A stretch of DNA of 64,000 nt from Bin80 sp965116685. Lineage in GTDB: Bacteria; Bacteroidota; Rhodothermia; Rhodothermales; Bin80. Position numbers and translations under genes: made by a program. The notes under the pieces were generated by a model. It did not search any database and was not told where the DNA came from. It worked only from the letters and a program-made list of their open reading frames with translations. Location of the stretch: positions 3,286,001 to 3,350,000 of the forward strand of contig OZ220707.1 of the NCBI GenBank assembly GCA_965116685.1, in the 5' to 3' direction. How positions within the stretch are numbered: position 1 is the stretch's first letter; each line of letters begins with the position of its first letter. This document shows, piece by piece, positions 36,154-46,556 of the stretch.

Positions 36154-39129
36154 CTAGTCAGGATTTTTTTTCTCCTTCAACAGCGCAAGTGCTTTTCGAT
36201 TCTGTCCATGCACGGATGGCTCGTTGCACCACAGCCAGCGTAGTGTCTCCAGGGTTTCGGGAATTTGGTCATGGTTCAGGTTCAGCATTTCAAGGGCGGC
36301 CTGATCGATCTTTTTTCGCACCTCGTCTGCATGTGCCTGACAGGCGGGCAGCAGTTCCTTGCCGGAAAGTTCATCGAATGCAAGCACAGCCTGCTCCAAC
36401 CGAATTTCTGGGATCTGGTCCAGTCTGGGGCAGGGGATATTGGCGAGTGCTTTTATTTGGGTCGTAGCTCGACCGCTTTGCGTTCTCTGGCCTTGGGTCC
36501 AGTGCACCAGGAACCCCAGGGTGGAGTTCGCCCACAGTGCAAACGCCTTGCGTATCCGTTCATCCTCATGCTGTAACGAGGTCCAGGCACGCCCTCCCAT
36601 GCCGGGGTGCGCTGCTGTGGCAGCCAGAAGTGTCTGGGAGGTCCAGCGCATATTTCGTGCATAGAACAGCGTACTGCGGAATTGTCGCATGGCTTCCCGC
36701 TTTGCTTCGGATCCGACTCCCGCGCGGGCGGTTCCTTTGTGTGTCAGTGGTACCACCAGGCGTCTCTGTGTGCTGCTGTCGGCCTTCCAAAGTGCACGGT
36801 CAGGCCCCATGGCGTCGACCGTGTCAAATACCGGATGGAATTCAAAGGCGCCAAGTTGACTTCTTCCAGGAAGATGCCCGATCAGGTGATGTGTCGGGCC
36901 AACCTCAAAGAGTTCTTTCATGGGAGACATGGGGACTCCAATCGGTACAGCATGGCCGTTGAACAGCAGTTCTCCCTCCAACAGCGCATCGGCAGCCAGT
37001 GCAAGGTCCGCATGCAGCACGCCCAATGGACTCCAGGGAGTCCCCGGCATCCTCACGATAAACGCGCAGATCTGTCCGATTTCATCCTGCCCAACCCGGA
37101 CCGGGTAACTAGCCGTGGAATCCTGCACATTCTCAATCGCACGCTGGATCGTCCGCGCCACCTCACCGGCTTCTCCTACCCGCAGCACAGGCTCTCGTAA
37201 CGTAATGCAATAAACCCGATCAGAAGCGGGCTCGCCATTCGGGCGATGATTGGTCCGCTTGGTCCCAACCAACAGCATTTCTTCCATGCCGGTGTCTGCA
37301 GACAAGGCACTTCTGCCCAGTGCTTGTCCACTGGCGATTGCAATTGCGACCAAGTCTTCAAACTCTTCTTCCATCATGCGCCGTGTGATGGCCCATGATT
37401 CTGCAAAGGCAGCGGAGAGCGGCAGGACAAAGCCAATGCGTCCTCCCGGTTTGCATTTGCGGCGTGCCAGTGCAAGAAAGGAGGCGGCCAAGCCCGCCTG
37501 GTTGTTGACGGGCTCGTTCTTTACCAGATCCCTCCATCGCTTCTGACAGGCCTTTCGCTCTGCGACTGAAAGCCCTGCAACATCAAACACACTCTGTCCA
37601 CCCCGTGTCCTGGAATAGGGAGGATTCATCAGGATCCAGTCCAGCGATGCATCAGCGACTGCGACCGAGTTTTCGCCGTTATTGTGATTGCCGGTAGATT
37701 TGCCGCTTCCCACATGGAAGAGGTCCACGATTTTTTGTGTGGCAAAGTACTCCAGCGATCCGGTCTGTCCTTTTTCGCCGCCCACATCAACCCATCCGAT
37801 TTGTGTATCTCCATAGGGGGCTCCTGATCCCAATGCTGCGAGGGATGAGGTAGTCAAGTGCGCCGCAATTGGGCTGATATCGGTGCCCATCAGTCCCCCT
37901 TCCATTGCACTTGCATGAAGGCGCCCCAAGCTTTTGGAGGTTCCCCCGGCCTGCTCATGCAAGGTCGCGACGCGGCGATAGCCCGCACGAAGGAGCGTGC
38001 CGGTCCCGCAGGCCAGGTCACTGAGATGCCGCTTTCTGAAAAGGTCCGCATCCCGCCACTGGTCGGCGCTGAGTATAGAGGGCGTAATCGCTAGGTTTGC
38101 CAAAAGCTCTGCCGTTGCTGGCTGTGTGTAAAAGGCGGCCGCCTGCTTTCGATCTTCGCTCAGCTTGGGGAACAGCTCCGCTCCCACACTGATGTGCAAT
38201 CCCAGTTGTGCAGTCTCGATCTGCTGTGTGGCGCTGATGAGCTTGAACAGCATCCGGGAGGTTTCGGCGGGATTGAAGGTGCTCGAGAGCCGGAGCATTT
38301 CGATTGCCGGCTCAAACACCGAATTCCAGTTTCGTTGATTGATTGCACGCCAGGTTTTCATCTGTGCACGCACATCCGGGTAGGTATCGCTGATGAGATC
38401 TAGATGGGGCACCACCTCCGCTCCCTGCACGGCCAGCCGCTGCTGGGTCAAGAGCGCATTCAACCATAACACCATCATGGTCCGAAGTCCCTTCAGTGAT
38501 GAGCGCTGATGCAGATGGCGGGCAATTTGCTGCTGCTGTTTCAGGGAAAGGGTGATCTCCAGTCCACTGGCGGCCTCCTCGACCAGTCGTGCAACGTTGT
38601 CTGCAATATCCTCCATGCGTTCACGAGGGAATCCAATGGAAGGCAGGAGGGAGGCAAGATCAAACACGGTCCCCTCAATGAATCCCTGTTTGGGCCACCG
38701 CCGTTGAGAGGTATCTGCAATGGAGAGTTGTCCCTGACGCTCGGATAGCTGGTGAACCGCGTATGCAAGCGGTTCGCCGCTGAGCAGAGTCTCTGTGATG
38801 GTGAATCCCTGCTGCTGACGAAAGCGCTCCGGGATATGGAGTGCGATGGCGGTGCTGATTCGGAATCGGCCTTGCTGGGTTTCCAATCCGAGTCGCTTTA
38901 TGGCATCCTGATCTGCATCAGGGCCGGTAAACGAACATTCAAGAATGACCGGTGGAAATACCCCGTCATTGATCAAAATATCCGGCTTCAATCCCGGCTT
39001 GCCATGCAGGAGATCCGTTTCTTCCACCCGGACATATTCCGGAGTTTCAGACCAGCGCACACTCGTGCGCCGCAGCGCGGCGCCAAGTGCGCCGTTGAAG
39101 GATTCCTCTGTGGTTCGTCCGATCCTCAT
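36154..39129 (-). CDS. solitary N6-adenine DNA methyltransferase with nuclease-like N-terminus (Type IIG-like)
   Basis: 991 residues. The first 100 residues resemble a PD-(D/E)XK fold: KPDILIN (Asp50) and PPVILECS (Glu64), but the usual last residue after Glu is Ser66, not Lys or Glu, so cleavage activity is doubtful. The methyltransferase core has AAFYTQPATAELL (331-343), SAM motif DLACGTGTLL (371-380), GTDISP (415-420) and catalytic NPPY (502-505). The C-terminal 350 residues would hold target recognition. Domain order is like fused restriction-modification enzymes, or the lone methyltransferases of BREX/DISARM-type systems, but no other defence gene is next to it. It ends 2 bp before the E1-like gene and is divergent from the yceI-like gene. 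Confidence 0.8.
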   Translation of the reverse strand: MRIGRTTEESFNGALGAALRRTSVRWSETPEYVRVEETDLLHGKPGLKPDILINDGVFPPVILECSFTGPDADQDAIKRLGLETQQGRFRISTAIALHIPERFRQQQGFTITETLLSGEPLAYAVHQLSERQGQLSIADTSQRRWPKQGFIEGTVFDLASLLPSIGFPRERMEDIADNVARLVEEAASGLEITLSLKQQQQIARHLHQRSSLKGLRTMMVLWLNALLTQQRLAVQGAEVVPHLDLISDTYPDVRAQMKTWRAINQRNWNSVFEPAIEMLRLSSTFNPAETSRMLFKLISATQQIETAQLGLHISVGAELFPKLSEDRKQAAAFYTQPATAELLANLAITPSILSADQWRDADLFRKRHLSDLACGTGTLLRAGYRRVATLHEQAGGTSKSLGRLHASAMEGGLMGTDISPIAAHLTTSSLAALGSGAPYGDTQIGWVDVGGEKGQTGSLEYFATQKIVDLFHVGSGKSTGNHNNGENSVAVADASLDWILMNPPYSRTRGGQSVFDVAGLSVAERKACQKRWRDLVKNEPVNNQAGLAASFLALARRKCKPGGRIGFVLPLSAAFAESWAITRRMMEEEFEDLVAIAIASGQALGRSALSADTGMEEMLLVGTKRTNHRPNGEPASDRVYCITLREPVLRVGEAGEVARTIQRAIENVQDSTASYPVRVGQDEIGQICAFIVRMPGTPWSPLGVLHADLALAADALLEGELLFNGHAVPIGVPMSPMKELFEVGPTHHLIGHLPGRSQLGAFEFHPVFDTVDAMGPDRALWKADSSTQRRLVVPLTHKGTARAGVGSEAKREAMRQFRSTLFYARNMRWTSQTLLAATAAHPGMGGRAWTSLQHEDERIRKAFALWANSTLGFLVHWTQGQRTQSGRATTQIKALANIPCPRLDQIPEIRLEQAVLAFDELSGKELLPACQAHADEVRKKIDQAALEMLNLNHDQIPETLETLRWLWCNEPSVHGQNRKALALLKEKKNPD

Positions 39130-39416
39130 CAGTTAGGTTTTTTCAAGAAATTTTGCAAAACAGGATGCAAAACACAAGATAGTGATCTCACAATAGATCC
39201 GATGTATTCCAGGACGCATCCGAGATGAGGCGGGTTATTCATATCCTCGTTATCTCCTATGGCACTTGATTAGCTACCGTTAGGCGAGCATTCCGGGACC
39301 GATTCATTGATATGAAACCTCTCCAGATAGATGAATCAGGTAAGCGTCAACACACAATTTGAAACAATTCTACCCCGATCAGCCTAAAATTGGTATCACC
39401 AAATTGCCAACAGATC

Positions 39417-40010
39417 ATGCCTTCTTTGAATTTAAGACTTTTAGCGTATGTGCTTACTCTAGTACTAATATTGGTTGCACCGGTATATGCACAGACAACG
39501 GAATACACGATAGCTCCCGAGAGCAATTTACACGTGGATGGGACGTCAAATCAGACACCGGAGTGGCGTGTCTATGCAACGCAGATTGATGGCACTGTAA
39601 GTCTAAATGAAGAGGGCAGTGTAGCGTCGGTACAATTGGTTGTGCCATCAAAGATGATGAAAAGCAAAAAAAGCCCGATCATGGATCGGGGTATGTATGG
39701 GGCGCTCAAAGCGGATGAGCATCCAGATATTGTGTATGAGCTTGCATCTATGTCGGATTTTGTTGCGTCAGATGACGGCACATTCACGCTCAACACGACA
39801 GGAAATCTGACCATCGCAGCGACAACCCAAGAGATCCTGGTTCCCGTGGAGGGAGTCAGCCAAGAAGATGGGAGCGTCCACTTCACGGGAACGCACACGC
39901 TATTGATGACCGATTACGGTCTCAAGCCACCGTCCCTGATGTTCGGTGCCTACAGAACCGGCGATGAGCTCGTGATTACCTTCGAACTCATCGCCGTTCC
40001 TGGAGAGTAG
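39417..40010 (+). CDS. YceI-family periplasmic protein
   Basis: 197 residues with a signal peptide cleaved after VAPVYAQ. The rest is a lipocalin-like YceI barrel that typically binds isoprenoids or other lipids: EYTIAPESNLHVDGTS, then GNLTIAATTQEILVPVEG and DYGLKPPSLMFGAYRTGDEL. The frame opens at a TTG at 39390, but the ATG at 39417 gives a normal signal peptide. Its stop lies 4 bp from the convergent stop of the giant BNR protein. Confidence 0.82.
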   Translation: MPSLNLRLLAYVLTLVLILVAPVYAQTTEYTIAPESNLHVDGTSNQTPEWRVYATQIDGTVSLNEEGSVASVQLVVPSKMMKSKKSPIMDRGMYGALKADEHPDIVYELASMSDFVASDDGTFTLNTTGNLTIAATTQEILVPVEGVSQEDGSVHFTGTHTLLMTDYGLKPPSLMFGAYRTGDELVITFELIAVPGE

Positions 40011-40014
40011 CTTC

Positions 40015-43000
40015 CTACTCTCGGATGGGAGGTGCACCGGTTGCCTCCAGAGCACTGGTCACAGCAGGCAGTATGCTTTCCTCAAAGGAGGCCAGTGCGG
40101 ATTCCAGTTCCCCTAGTTGTGCTTCCCCTGCATCCAGTGATTGCTCGTGCAGTGCCGTGGGTCCGTAGGTATTTCGGAGTCCGCTCTGACCGACAAACAA
40201 TCTTGACATGATCGCAGGGGCATCCCGCTCCCCTGGACCCTCTTTTGACTCGTAGCCATTCAGATCAAGATTGATTTCAAGGAGTGTGGATCGCGCAGCG
40301 TGCAACTCCGTGGTTAAATCAGACGAGGGATTCGGGGCACGCAAATGCGCGGCTTGCATTGCTTCAAGGAATTCAAGGTGATCTGCAACAGATCCTGAGA
40401 GCAAACTGGCGCGCTGCATGAGTGAAGCGGCTCTTGCCCGGTATGCACTAATTTCATTGGGGGTTTTCCCCGCAAGCGCAGGCTCTCGAAGCGGAACGAC
40501 CTCAAAGGTGACTGGGTCGGACAGGGCGGATTCTGCTCCATCACGGACATGTATTAGTGTCGCGGAATAGGTGCCGGGGGTAGCAAGGTACTGGCTTGAG
40601 TTATTCCCTGTACTCCCGGGGGTGACTACAGCAGAAGAAGGATATCTCAGGTTCCAGGTGACACGGTGCATCCCTTTGGATGTACTGCCCGAAACACGCC
40701 CGGCGACCTGGCCCGCTGCATCTCTGATCACCACATAAACCTTGTCGGGAACCTCGTTTTCCTCCGCTTCAAGTGCATCCCACCCAGGAAATGGAACATC
40801 CTCGCCCGGATCAACCTCTTTTTCTCTTTCCCGACGAGCCTGCTGAAGGGTCTTTGATCCCTCACGAAGATAATACGTGAATGTTGCCCCAAAGGGTGGA
40901 TTTGGAGCAGCATAGTAGTTGGTTCCTTGTGATCCTCCCGCTACGTCGCGCTCAATATACAGTTTGGTTGTACGCGGCATGAACAGATGAGCATCTTGAG
41001 ATAGTAATTCTGCGCTGATATCGCGAAGTGGAGAGTAATCGTCAAGAATGAAGAACCCGCGTCCAAATGATGCCCCAACGAGATCATTTTCTCGGCGCTG
41101 AATCGCGATGTCACGGAATGAAATGGTTGCATCGGATGCAACCTCAATCCATTGATCTCCACCGTCAATGGTGAAGTAAATTCCAAATTCAGTGGCGGTA
41201 AAGAGCAGGTTCGGGTTTACATGATCCTGTACGATACGCCAAATCAGTGTTCGGTCAGGCAGGTTTTCGGCAATGGATGTCCAGGAGCGGCCGCGATCAC
41301 TGCTCTTGATCAGATAGGGAGAGAGATCCCCAAACTTGTGGTTATCAAGAGCCACATAGACAACATCAGCATCATGCAGGTCGGCATACACGTGATTGAC
41401 AAATGCGGTGGACGGAATTCCATCAATGCTACCAACCTCCACGGTTCGCCAGTTCTGGCCGTCATCCTCGGTAATCTGAATCAGACCGTCGTCGGTACCT
41501 ACATACAGGAGACCTGCTTCAAGGGGAGATTCGGCGATCGATGTGATCGTGTTGTAGACAGACATGGCATTGAGATCCCAGGGATTGTTATAGCTCTGGA
41601 CATGCCCCATAATCGGAAGGGCGAGTCGCTCCTGATCACGGGTCAAATCTCCAGAGATTGCCACCCAACTGTCTCCTCGATCCGTTGATTTCCATACACG
41701 ATAGGATCCAAAATAGATGGTGGTGGGAACGTGTGGGCTTACCAAAATAGGAGCATCCCAGTTGTAACGTTCGTGTTTTTCTCCGAGGCCAGCCTGCGGC
41801 TGAATCAAGGTCTGTTCTCCAGTGAGAAGATCCACCCGATGCAATCGTCCCTGCTGTGACTGTGCATACATAATGTCTGGATTCCCGGGCTCAGTTGCAG
41901 ATTGATGTCCGTCTCCTCCAAGTGTTTTGAACCAATCAGCATTCCGAATACCATGCTCGTTATCTGTTCGGGAAGGGCCGCCGTGAGAGCCGTTGTCCTG
42001 CGTCCCGCCAAAGATGCGATAAAAGGGTTCTTGATCATCAACCGCCACCTTATAGTACTGTGTGACTGGCAGATTCGCGATAAAGTGCCAGGTCTCTGTG
42101 CCATCAAAGGTTTCAAAAAGCCCTCCATCCGTGCCCATGAGAATGTAGTCCGGGTCATCCATCCGGAATGCTATTGCATGGTTATCCACATGTTTATCCG
42201 TCGTATTCTTCAGGCGCGAAACGGTACGACCATGATCATGGGACACCTGAACACGCACATCCATGAGGTAGATCGTTCCTTCCTTGTGCGGAGAGGCATA
42301 GAGCTCTTGGTAATAGTGTGGACCGGTTGCACCACTGACCGCGTCCGACATCTTCTCCCAGGATGCTCCGCGGTCGGCAGACATGAAGATGCCACCTGTT
42401 GTGAGGTCGAGCTCAATGGCCGCATAGACGATGTCGGGATTTTGTGGTGAAATCGCGAGACCGATCTTGCCTAGGTTCGATTTTGGAATGCCTTTGGTCA
42501 GCGGAGTCCAGGTTCGTCCTCCATCAATACTTTTGTGGAGTCCACTGCCGGGGCCACCTCCCATATAGGTAGCTACATTTCGGTGTCTCTGCCATGTAGC
42601 GGCATACAGGACTGCAGGATCCCGTGGATCGATGACCACATCAGTCACCCCCACCCATTCATCGTCTCCGAGTGTGCGTTCCCATGACTCACCACCATCG
42701 GTGCTGATATAGAGCCCACGCTCACCACCACTGTTCCAGAGAGGGCCCTGTGCAGCTACCCAGATCACATCGCTATTGTCGGGATGAACAATGATCCGGG
42801 AGATATGCGCGGACTCCTTTAATCCCATATTTTTCCAAGACTGCCCTCCGTCATCGCTGCGGTAGATGCCATCACCGTAGCCTACATGCCGCCCGCCGAC
42901 ATTTTCTCCTGTTCCTACCCAAACGGTGTGTGGGTTTCTTGGATCAAGGGTCAAAGCCCCAATTGAATAGGATCCCTGACCGTCAAAGAGCGATTCCCAG

Positions 43001-43236
43001 GTGGTCCCGGCATTGACCGTTTTCCATACTCCGCCACTGCCTACGGCAGCATACCATACGTTATCATCTTCGGGGTGCATCGCAATGTCAGCAATGCGAC
43101 CGGAAGTAAATGCGGGGCCAACATTACGCAGTTTCAAAGCGGAAAAATCGGTCTCGCTGACCAAGTTGTCCTGTGCCGAAACAGGGAATGTAATCAGAAG
43201 TGCAAGTGCAAAAAACGCGCGAAGGATGTAGGGCAT
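40015..43236 (-). CDS. large secreted BNR/sortilin-type beta-propeller protein
   Basis: 1073 residues. A signal peptide ends at FPVSAQD; the frame extends to 43299 but MPYILRAFFALAL at 43236 is the natural signal start. Repeated Asp-box (BNR) motifs of the S-x-D-x-G-x-x-W kind appear again and again: SDDGGQSWKNMG, STDGGESWERT, SADRGASWEKM, SSDRGRSWTSI, TIDGGDQWIEV. These build ten-bladed propellers as in VPS10/sortilin and family-74-like proteins. Databases often label such proteins glycosyl hydrolase, but no catalytic pair can be assigned here. The C-terminus (about 800-1070) is a fibronectin-like and helical region. No sorting domain is seen at the end. Confidence 0.82.
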   Translation of the reverse strand: MPYILRAFFALALLITFPVSAQDNLVSETDFSALKLRNVGPAFTSGRIADIAMHPEDDNVWYAAVGSGGVWKTVNAGTTWESLFDGQGSYSIGALTLDPRNPHTVWVGTGENVGGRHVGYGDGIYRSDDGGQSWKNMGLKESAHISRIIVHPDNSDVIWVAAQGPLWNSGGERGLYISTDGGESWERTLGDDEWVGVTDVVIDPRDPAVLYAATWQRHRNVATYMGGGPGSGLHKSIDGGRTWTPLTKGIPKSNLGKIGLAISPQNPDIVYAAIELDLTTGGIFMSADRGASWEKMSDAVSGATGPHYYQELYASPHKEGTIYLMDVRVQVSHDHGRTVSRLKNTTDKHVDNHAIAFRMDDPDYILMGTDGGLFETFDGTETWHFIANLPVTQYYKVAVDDQEPFYRIFGGTQDNGSHGGPSRTDNEHGIRNADWFKTLGGDGHQSATEPGNPDIMYAQSQQGRLHRVDLLTGEQTLIQPQAGLGEKHERYNWDAPILVSPHVPTTIYFGSYRVWKSTDRGDSWVAISGDLTRDQERLALPIMGHVQSYNNPWDLNAMSVYNTITSIAESPLEAGLLYVGTDDGLIQITEDDGQNWRTVEVGSIDGIPSTAFVNHVYADLHDADVVYVALDNHKFGDLSPYLIKSSDRGRSWTSIAENLPDRTLIWRIVQDHVNPNLLFTATEFGIYFTIDGGDQWIEVASDATISFRDIAIQRRENDLVGASFGRGFFILDDYSPLRDISAELLSQDAHLFMPRTTKLYIERDVAGGSQGTNYYAAPNPPFGATFTYYLREGSKTLQQARREREKEVDPGEDVPFPGWDALEAEENEVPDKVYVVIRDAAGQVAGRVSGSTSKGMHRVTWNLRYPSSAVVTPGSTGNNSSQYLATPGTYSATLIHVRDGAESALSDPVTFEVVPLREPALAGKTPNEISAYRARAASLMQRASLLSGSVADHLEFLEAMQAAHLRAPNPSSDLTTELHAARSTLLEINLDLNGYESKEGPGERDAPAIMSRLFVGQSGLRNTYGPTALHEQSLDAGEAQLGELESALASFEESILPAVTSALEATGAPPIRE

Positions 43237-43436
43237 GGCTCGATTATTTTTAAACGAGATTGAATATAGTATTTTTTGGCGAAAATGCAGTGAATCCAAT
43301 GCCGTCAGGCCTTTGAGCGAGCTGCAGAATCAAGATCACCAGGGCTCATGCTTGCGGGGGATAGAAGCTTTTTGGGAATGGATGTGTTTGAGGCTCGGTG
43401 ATTTCACATTTTACCAAACAAATCGAATCAGAAAAA

Positions 43437-44261
43437 ATGATTGAAGTTCCTGCCACGTCTGCATTTGTATTGTCTTTCGCAAATCAGGATGTTTATCGCG
43501 GTGCGGCAGCACGCGCTTTTTTGGGTAGCATTGATTTATCGGTTGCTGAGCCGATTATAGCGCAGTTTAAGGATATCCATGAGGAGATCATTGTGGAAAT
43601 TCTCAACAGAAAGCACGGTGTAGAAAAGTGCTGCCGTAAGTACCTGGACGAAAACCCCACTGCACAGGTCATCCACTTAGGGGGTGGGTTGGATCCATTA
43701 TCCGTTGATTTAGCAGAAGGTTATCCGAAGGCACATTTTTTCGATGTGGATATGGCAAATATGTCGCTTAAGGAAGAGATCAACCGAAAGATCGGTGGTC
43801 CTGACGTGTCATTTTTAACGGCTAATCTGGCGGATATTCCGTCTTTGACTGAGGCGTTGAGCAATGCAGGCTGGGATTCGGATGCTCCCACGCTACTCGT
43901 ATCGGAGGGGATTTCGTATTACATTCCCAAAGAAGTTTACCGACGGACTTTGGCCTCACTTCAGACCTCCGGTGGCTGCCTCGTATTCGAATATTCGATG
44001 CCGGACCACCTTCTGGTTGGTACCCCGAAGGCTGAAATCATCTTTGATTTCTTTGAACGCTTTACAGCTTTGCTGAATATGCCAATTCAGATGCAGCGCT
44101 ATGAAGATGCGGAGGTGAGAGACATTGCAGCAGGCATGAATGGAGAGGTTGTGGATATTCTAACACAGCATCAATTGGAGTTCAGCCGTCTTGGCAGAAA
44201 CGAAATGAGGGAAGATCCCAGAATGGGGGCAATCCGGGTAGCTTTGATCCAGTTCCATTGA
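43437..44261 (+). CDS. LCM/PPM1-family SAM-dependent methyltransferase
   Basis: 274 residues of the leucine carboxyl methyltransferase-like family, which in bacteria includes polyketide and small-molecule O-methyltransferases. The SAM site is seen in QVIHLGGGLDPLSVDL and acidic loop AHFFDVDMANM; LLVSEGISYYIP is the typical post-motif. A GTG at 43398 would add 13 residues; the ATG at 43437 (MIEVPATSAF) was preferred. Neighbours give no clue to substrate. The next gene is convergent. Confidence 0.75.
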   Translation: MIEVPATSAFVLSFANQDVYRGAAARAFLGSIDLSVAEPIIAQFKDIHEEIIVEILNRKHGVEKCCRKYLDENPTAQVIHLGGGLDPLSVDLAEGYPKAHFFDVDMANMSLKEEINRKIGGPDVSFLTANLADIPSLTEALSNAGWDSDAPTLLVSEGISYYIPKEVYRRTLASLQTSGGCLVFEYSMPDHLLVGTPKAEIIFDFFERFTALLNMPIQMQRYEDAEVRDIAAGMNGEVVDILTQHQLEFSRLGRNEMREDPRMGAIRVALIQFH

Positions 44262-44310
44262 TGCTCCTCATGATCTGGTTGCAAGCCATCTTGGCAGAAC
44301 TGGATTACAA

Positions 44311-45120
44311 TCAAATGCGTCTGTGATTTAGGCAGGGTAGGCGTTCACGAAGTTGATCCTGGTAGGCGAAGTTCAGTTCGCTGGTAATTACACATGCCCG
44401 GTCGGGTGCCTGTGCGAGAATCTGTCCCCATGGATCAATGATCACGGAATGTCCAAAGCTTTCGCGCTCTGCATTGTGGCGACCAAATTGGGCGGGTGCA
44501 ACGACATAGGCGAGATTTTCAATTGCACGGGCCCGCAGCAGGGTAAGCCAGTGATAGGCACCGGTACGCCATGTAAAGGCAGAGGGTACAAAGAGGACCC
44601 GTGCCCCACGGTCTGTCAGGACCCGGTAGAGTTCGGGGAAGCGCAGGTCATAGCAAATACTGAGTCCCATGGTCGCTCCAAGTGCTTCAAACGTGATGGG
44701 AGTTTTTCCTGCTTCAATGTAACGGGACTCCATGAATGCGTGCGTTTCATCCAACTGGATGTCAAAGAGATGAATTTTGTCGTAACGAGTGATAATCTGA
44801 CCATCCGGCCCAAAGACCAAACAGGTATTCGTGACACGCTCATTGGCCAAGAGCGGTACCGTACCTCCCACAATATAGATGGAGTTTGAGTCAGCCAATT
44901 CCCGGAGCAGTTGCACGGCAGGCCCGTTCTCAAGATTCTCAACCGCATCAATCTTTTTTCCCTCCCGGTCCAGGTACGAAAAATTTTCAGGAAGCGCCAC
45001 AAGTTGTGCATCCTGTTTGGCTGCGTCCTCAATGAGATACTTCGCCTGTTCCAGATTGGCATGAATATCCTGGCCGGAACACATCTGAATCGAGGCAACG
45101 CGTAGGACTGAATCTGACAT
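44311..45120 (-). CDS. carbon-nitrogen hydrolase, Nit1/deaminated glutathione amidase type
   Basis: 269-residue amidase with the nitrilase triad: Glu in ALPENFSYL, Lys in TRYDKIHLFD and Cys in LSICYDLRFPELYR. The YDKIHLFD, SICYDLRFPELYR and TWRTGAYHW segments match the Nit1/Nit2 group that repairs deaminated glutathione or hydrolyses omega-amides. The frame extends to 45321 over the divergent lipoprotein gene, which is not credible; two adjacent ATGs at 45123 and 45120 precede the beta strand VLRVASIQM. It faces the lipoprotein gene at 45191. Confidence 0.85.
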   Translation of the reverse strand: MSDSVLRVASIQMCSGQDIHANLEQAKYLIEDAAKQDAQLVALPENFSYLDREGKKIDAVENLENGPAVQLLRELADSNSIYIVGGTVPLLANERVTNTCLVFGPDGQIITRYDKIHLFDIQLDETHAFMESRYIEAGKTPITFEALGATMGLSICYDLRFPELYRVLTDRGARVLFVPSAFTWRTGAYHWLTLLRARAIENLAYVVAPAQFGRHNAERESFGHSVIIDPWGQILAQAPDRACVITSELNFAYQDQLRERLPCLNHRRI

Positions 45121-45190
45121 CATGGAAAATGACGGATGATGGATAGAATTCCCTATATTTTTAACTCCAACCATATAACCCCCTAAATTG

Positions 45191-46060
45191 ATGCGGATAT
45201 TCAGTACGGTTCTCTTTACCTTGATGCTCATCCTTGGCTGCAGTAATCCAGAAACGGATTCGTCCACGATGGATGAACTTGAAGACAATCCATTGACTGC
45301 AGAGACAGAGGCGCGTCTCATGGCGACGGAAGGGGGACAGATGCTGTTGCGTGCGATTGACGCGCATGGGGGATTAGATACTTGGCATAACGCCCAGACA
45401 AGCAGCTATGTCTGGGGATTTGGAGGTGGACTTGAATCGAAAATGGTCGCTCACAACCGGACGCGCCAGGTATATCACGATGTCCTGTCCATGGGAGGCG
45501 AGCCAGCACCAGATGGAGCCCAGATGGTGTGGGATGGCACCGATGCATGGGTTTATCCTGATTCACTGGAGACGAATCCCCGTTTTATGGCCACTACCGG
45601 CTATTATTTTCAGTCCATTCCCTTTATCCTTGCCGATCCTGGGATTCATTATGAAGTACTGGCTCCGGCACTCTTGGACAGTGTGGAACACCATCTCGTG
45701 CGTGCAACATTCGATGATGGCGTGGGGGACTCTCCAGGAGATCATTACACGCTCTACATTCATCCCGAGACCTATCTGGTCAATGCTCTGCGGTATCGGT
45801 CTACGTTTGGTCGGGGTCGGCCGGCAATAGATGAGAGTATGTCGGAAACCCTCCTGTATTATAAAGGCTACGTGACCGTTGACGGGTTGACGGTTCCATC
45901 CCAATTTGAAGGATACGGGTTTTCAGAGGGAGCGAAGGGGAGAAAATACTATGAAGCAGCATCCAGCGAGCATTCATATACCCAGCCGTTTGACGAAAGC
46001 CGACTCATCATGCCCAGTAGTGGTGCACGGATTGCCCCGATGCCGGTCACTGAGCAGTGA
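45191..46060 (+). CDS. predicted lipoprotein of unknown function
   Basis: 289 residues with lipoprotein signal and lipobox LILGC. The mature part has ALLRAIDAHGGLDTWHNA-like text (LLRAIDAHGGLDTWHN), a pattern common at the start of LolA-like or DUF6503-type Bacteroidota envelope proteins that form an open beta barrel binding lipid. Later segments DHYTLYIHPETYLVNALRYR and TVDGLTVPSQFEGYGF fit that group. An in-frame TTG at 45188 precedes the ATG. Function not known. Confidence 0.7.
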   Translation: MRIFSTVLFTLMLILGCSNPETDSSTMDELEDNPLTAETEARLMATEGGQMLLRAIDAHGGLDTWHNAQTSSYVWGFGGGLESKMVAHNRTRQVYHDVLSMGGEPAPDGAQMVWDGTDAWVYPDSLETNPRFMATTGYYFQSIPFILADPGIHYEVLAPALLDSVEHHLVRATFDDGVGDSPGDHYTLYIHPETYLVNALRYRSTFGRGRPAIDESMSETLLYYKGYVTVDGLTVPSQFEGYGFSEGAKGRKYYEAASSEHSYTQPFDESRLIMPSSGARIAPMPVTEQ

Positions 46061-46211
46061 TGGTTTTATCGCTGGTGAGGTGGAGGTCACGGGCTCAAGC
46101 CGGAGAAGGACGGCTCATTGCCTTCAATCTGGGTCGGAATCTGATCGTTCCCTGATTCCTCGTATAGATCCATGGAATTAGGAAATGAACACGTCCTTGG
46201 CGGCATCAAGA

Positions 46212-46556
46212 CTATTTCCAGATTGATTCTAGTGTCCAGACATCAAGCGATATCAGGCGTGCTGGACCTCCTTTCGCATAGAGTTCAAGTCGGCCGCCCT
46301 TCATCGCCGGAAAGATCTGGTTCGTAAAAACAATGGTCCTATCTTCTGCAATCGCTTCGATGGGGGAGCAGTCCACAAAAATATGCAGTCGAATCCGGCG
46401 ATCATCCCCCTGAGCAGGTCCGTTGTAGTGGCCTGAAAAGGTCGGGTGAAAATCTATGTTCCCGGACTCGCGGCGATTCACGGAAACGTTTCCGCACCGC
46501 GTGTTAAAGCTGATCGTGGTGGCCTCGCCATTTGAAGCATGTACATGAAGGCCATG
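46212..46556 (-). pseudogene. C-terminal remnant of a GH32 (levanase/fructosidase) gene
   Basis: Minus-strand frame from 46556 to 46212 reads like the beta-sandwich end of glycoside hydrolase family 32: HGLHVHASNGEATTISFNTR, then LHIFVDCSPIEAIAEDRTIV, FTNQIFPAM and GGPARLISLDVWTL. The catalytic five-bladed propeller is absent. The remnant begins directly after the TAG stop of the BNR/T9SS gene in the same frame, so a deletion or recombination has joined the two. No start codon of its own is evident near the beginning. It shows that a fructan-degradation gene was once here. Confidence 0.75.

Noticed and set aside
40015..43236. Glycosyl hydrolase function for the large BNR protein
   Set aside because: Only Asp-box propeller repeats are visible; no catalytic acid pair could be identified.
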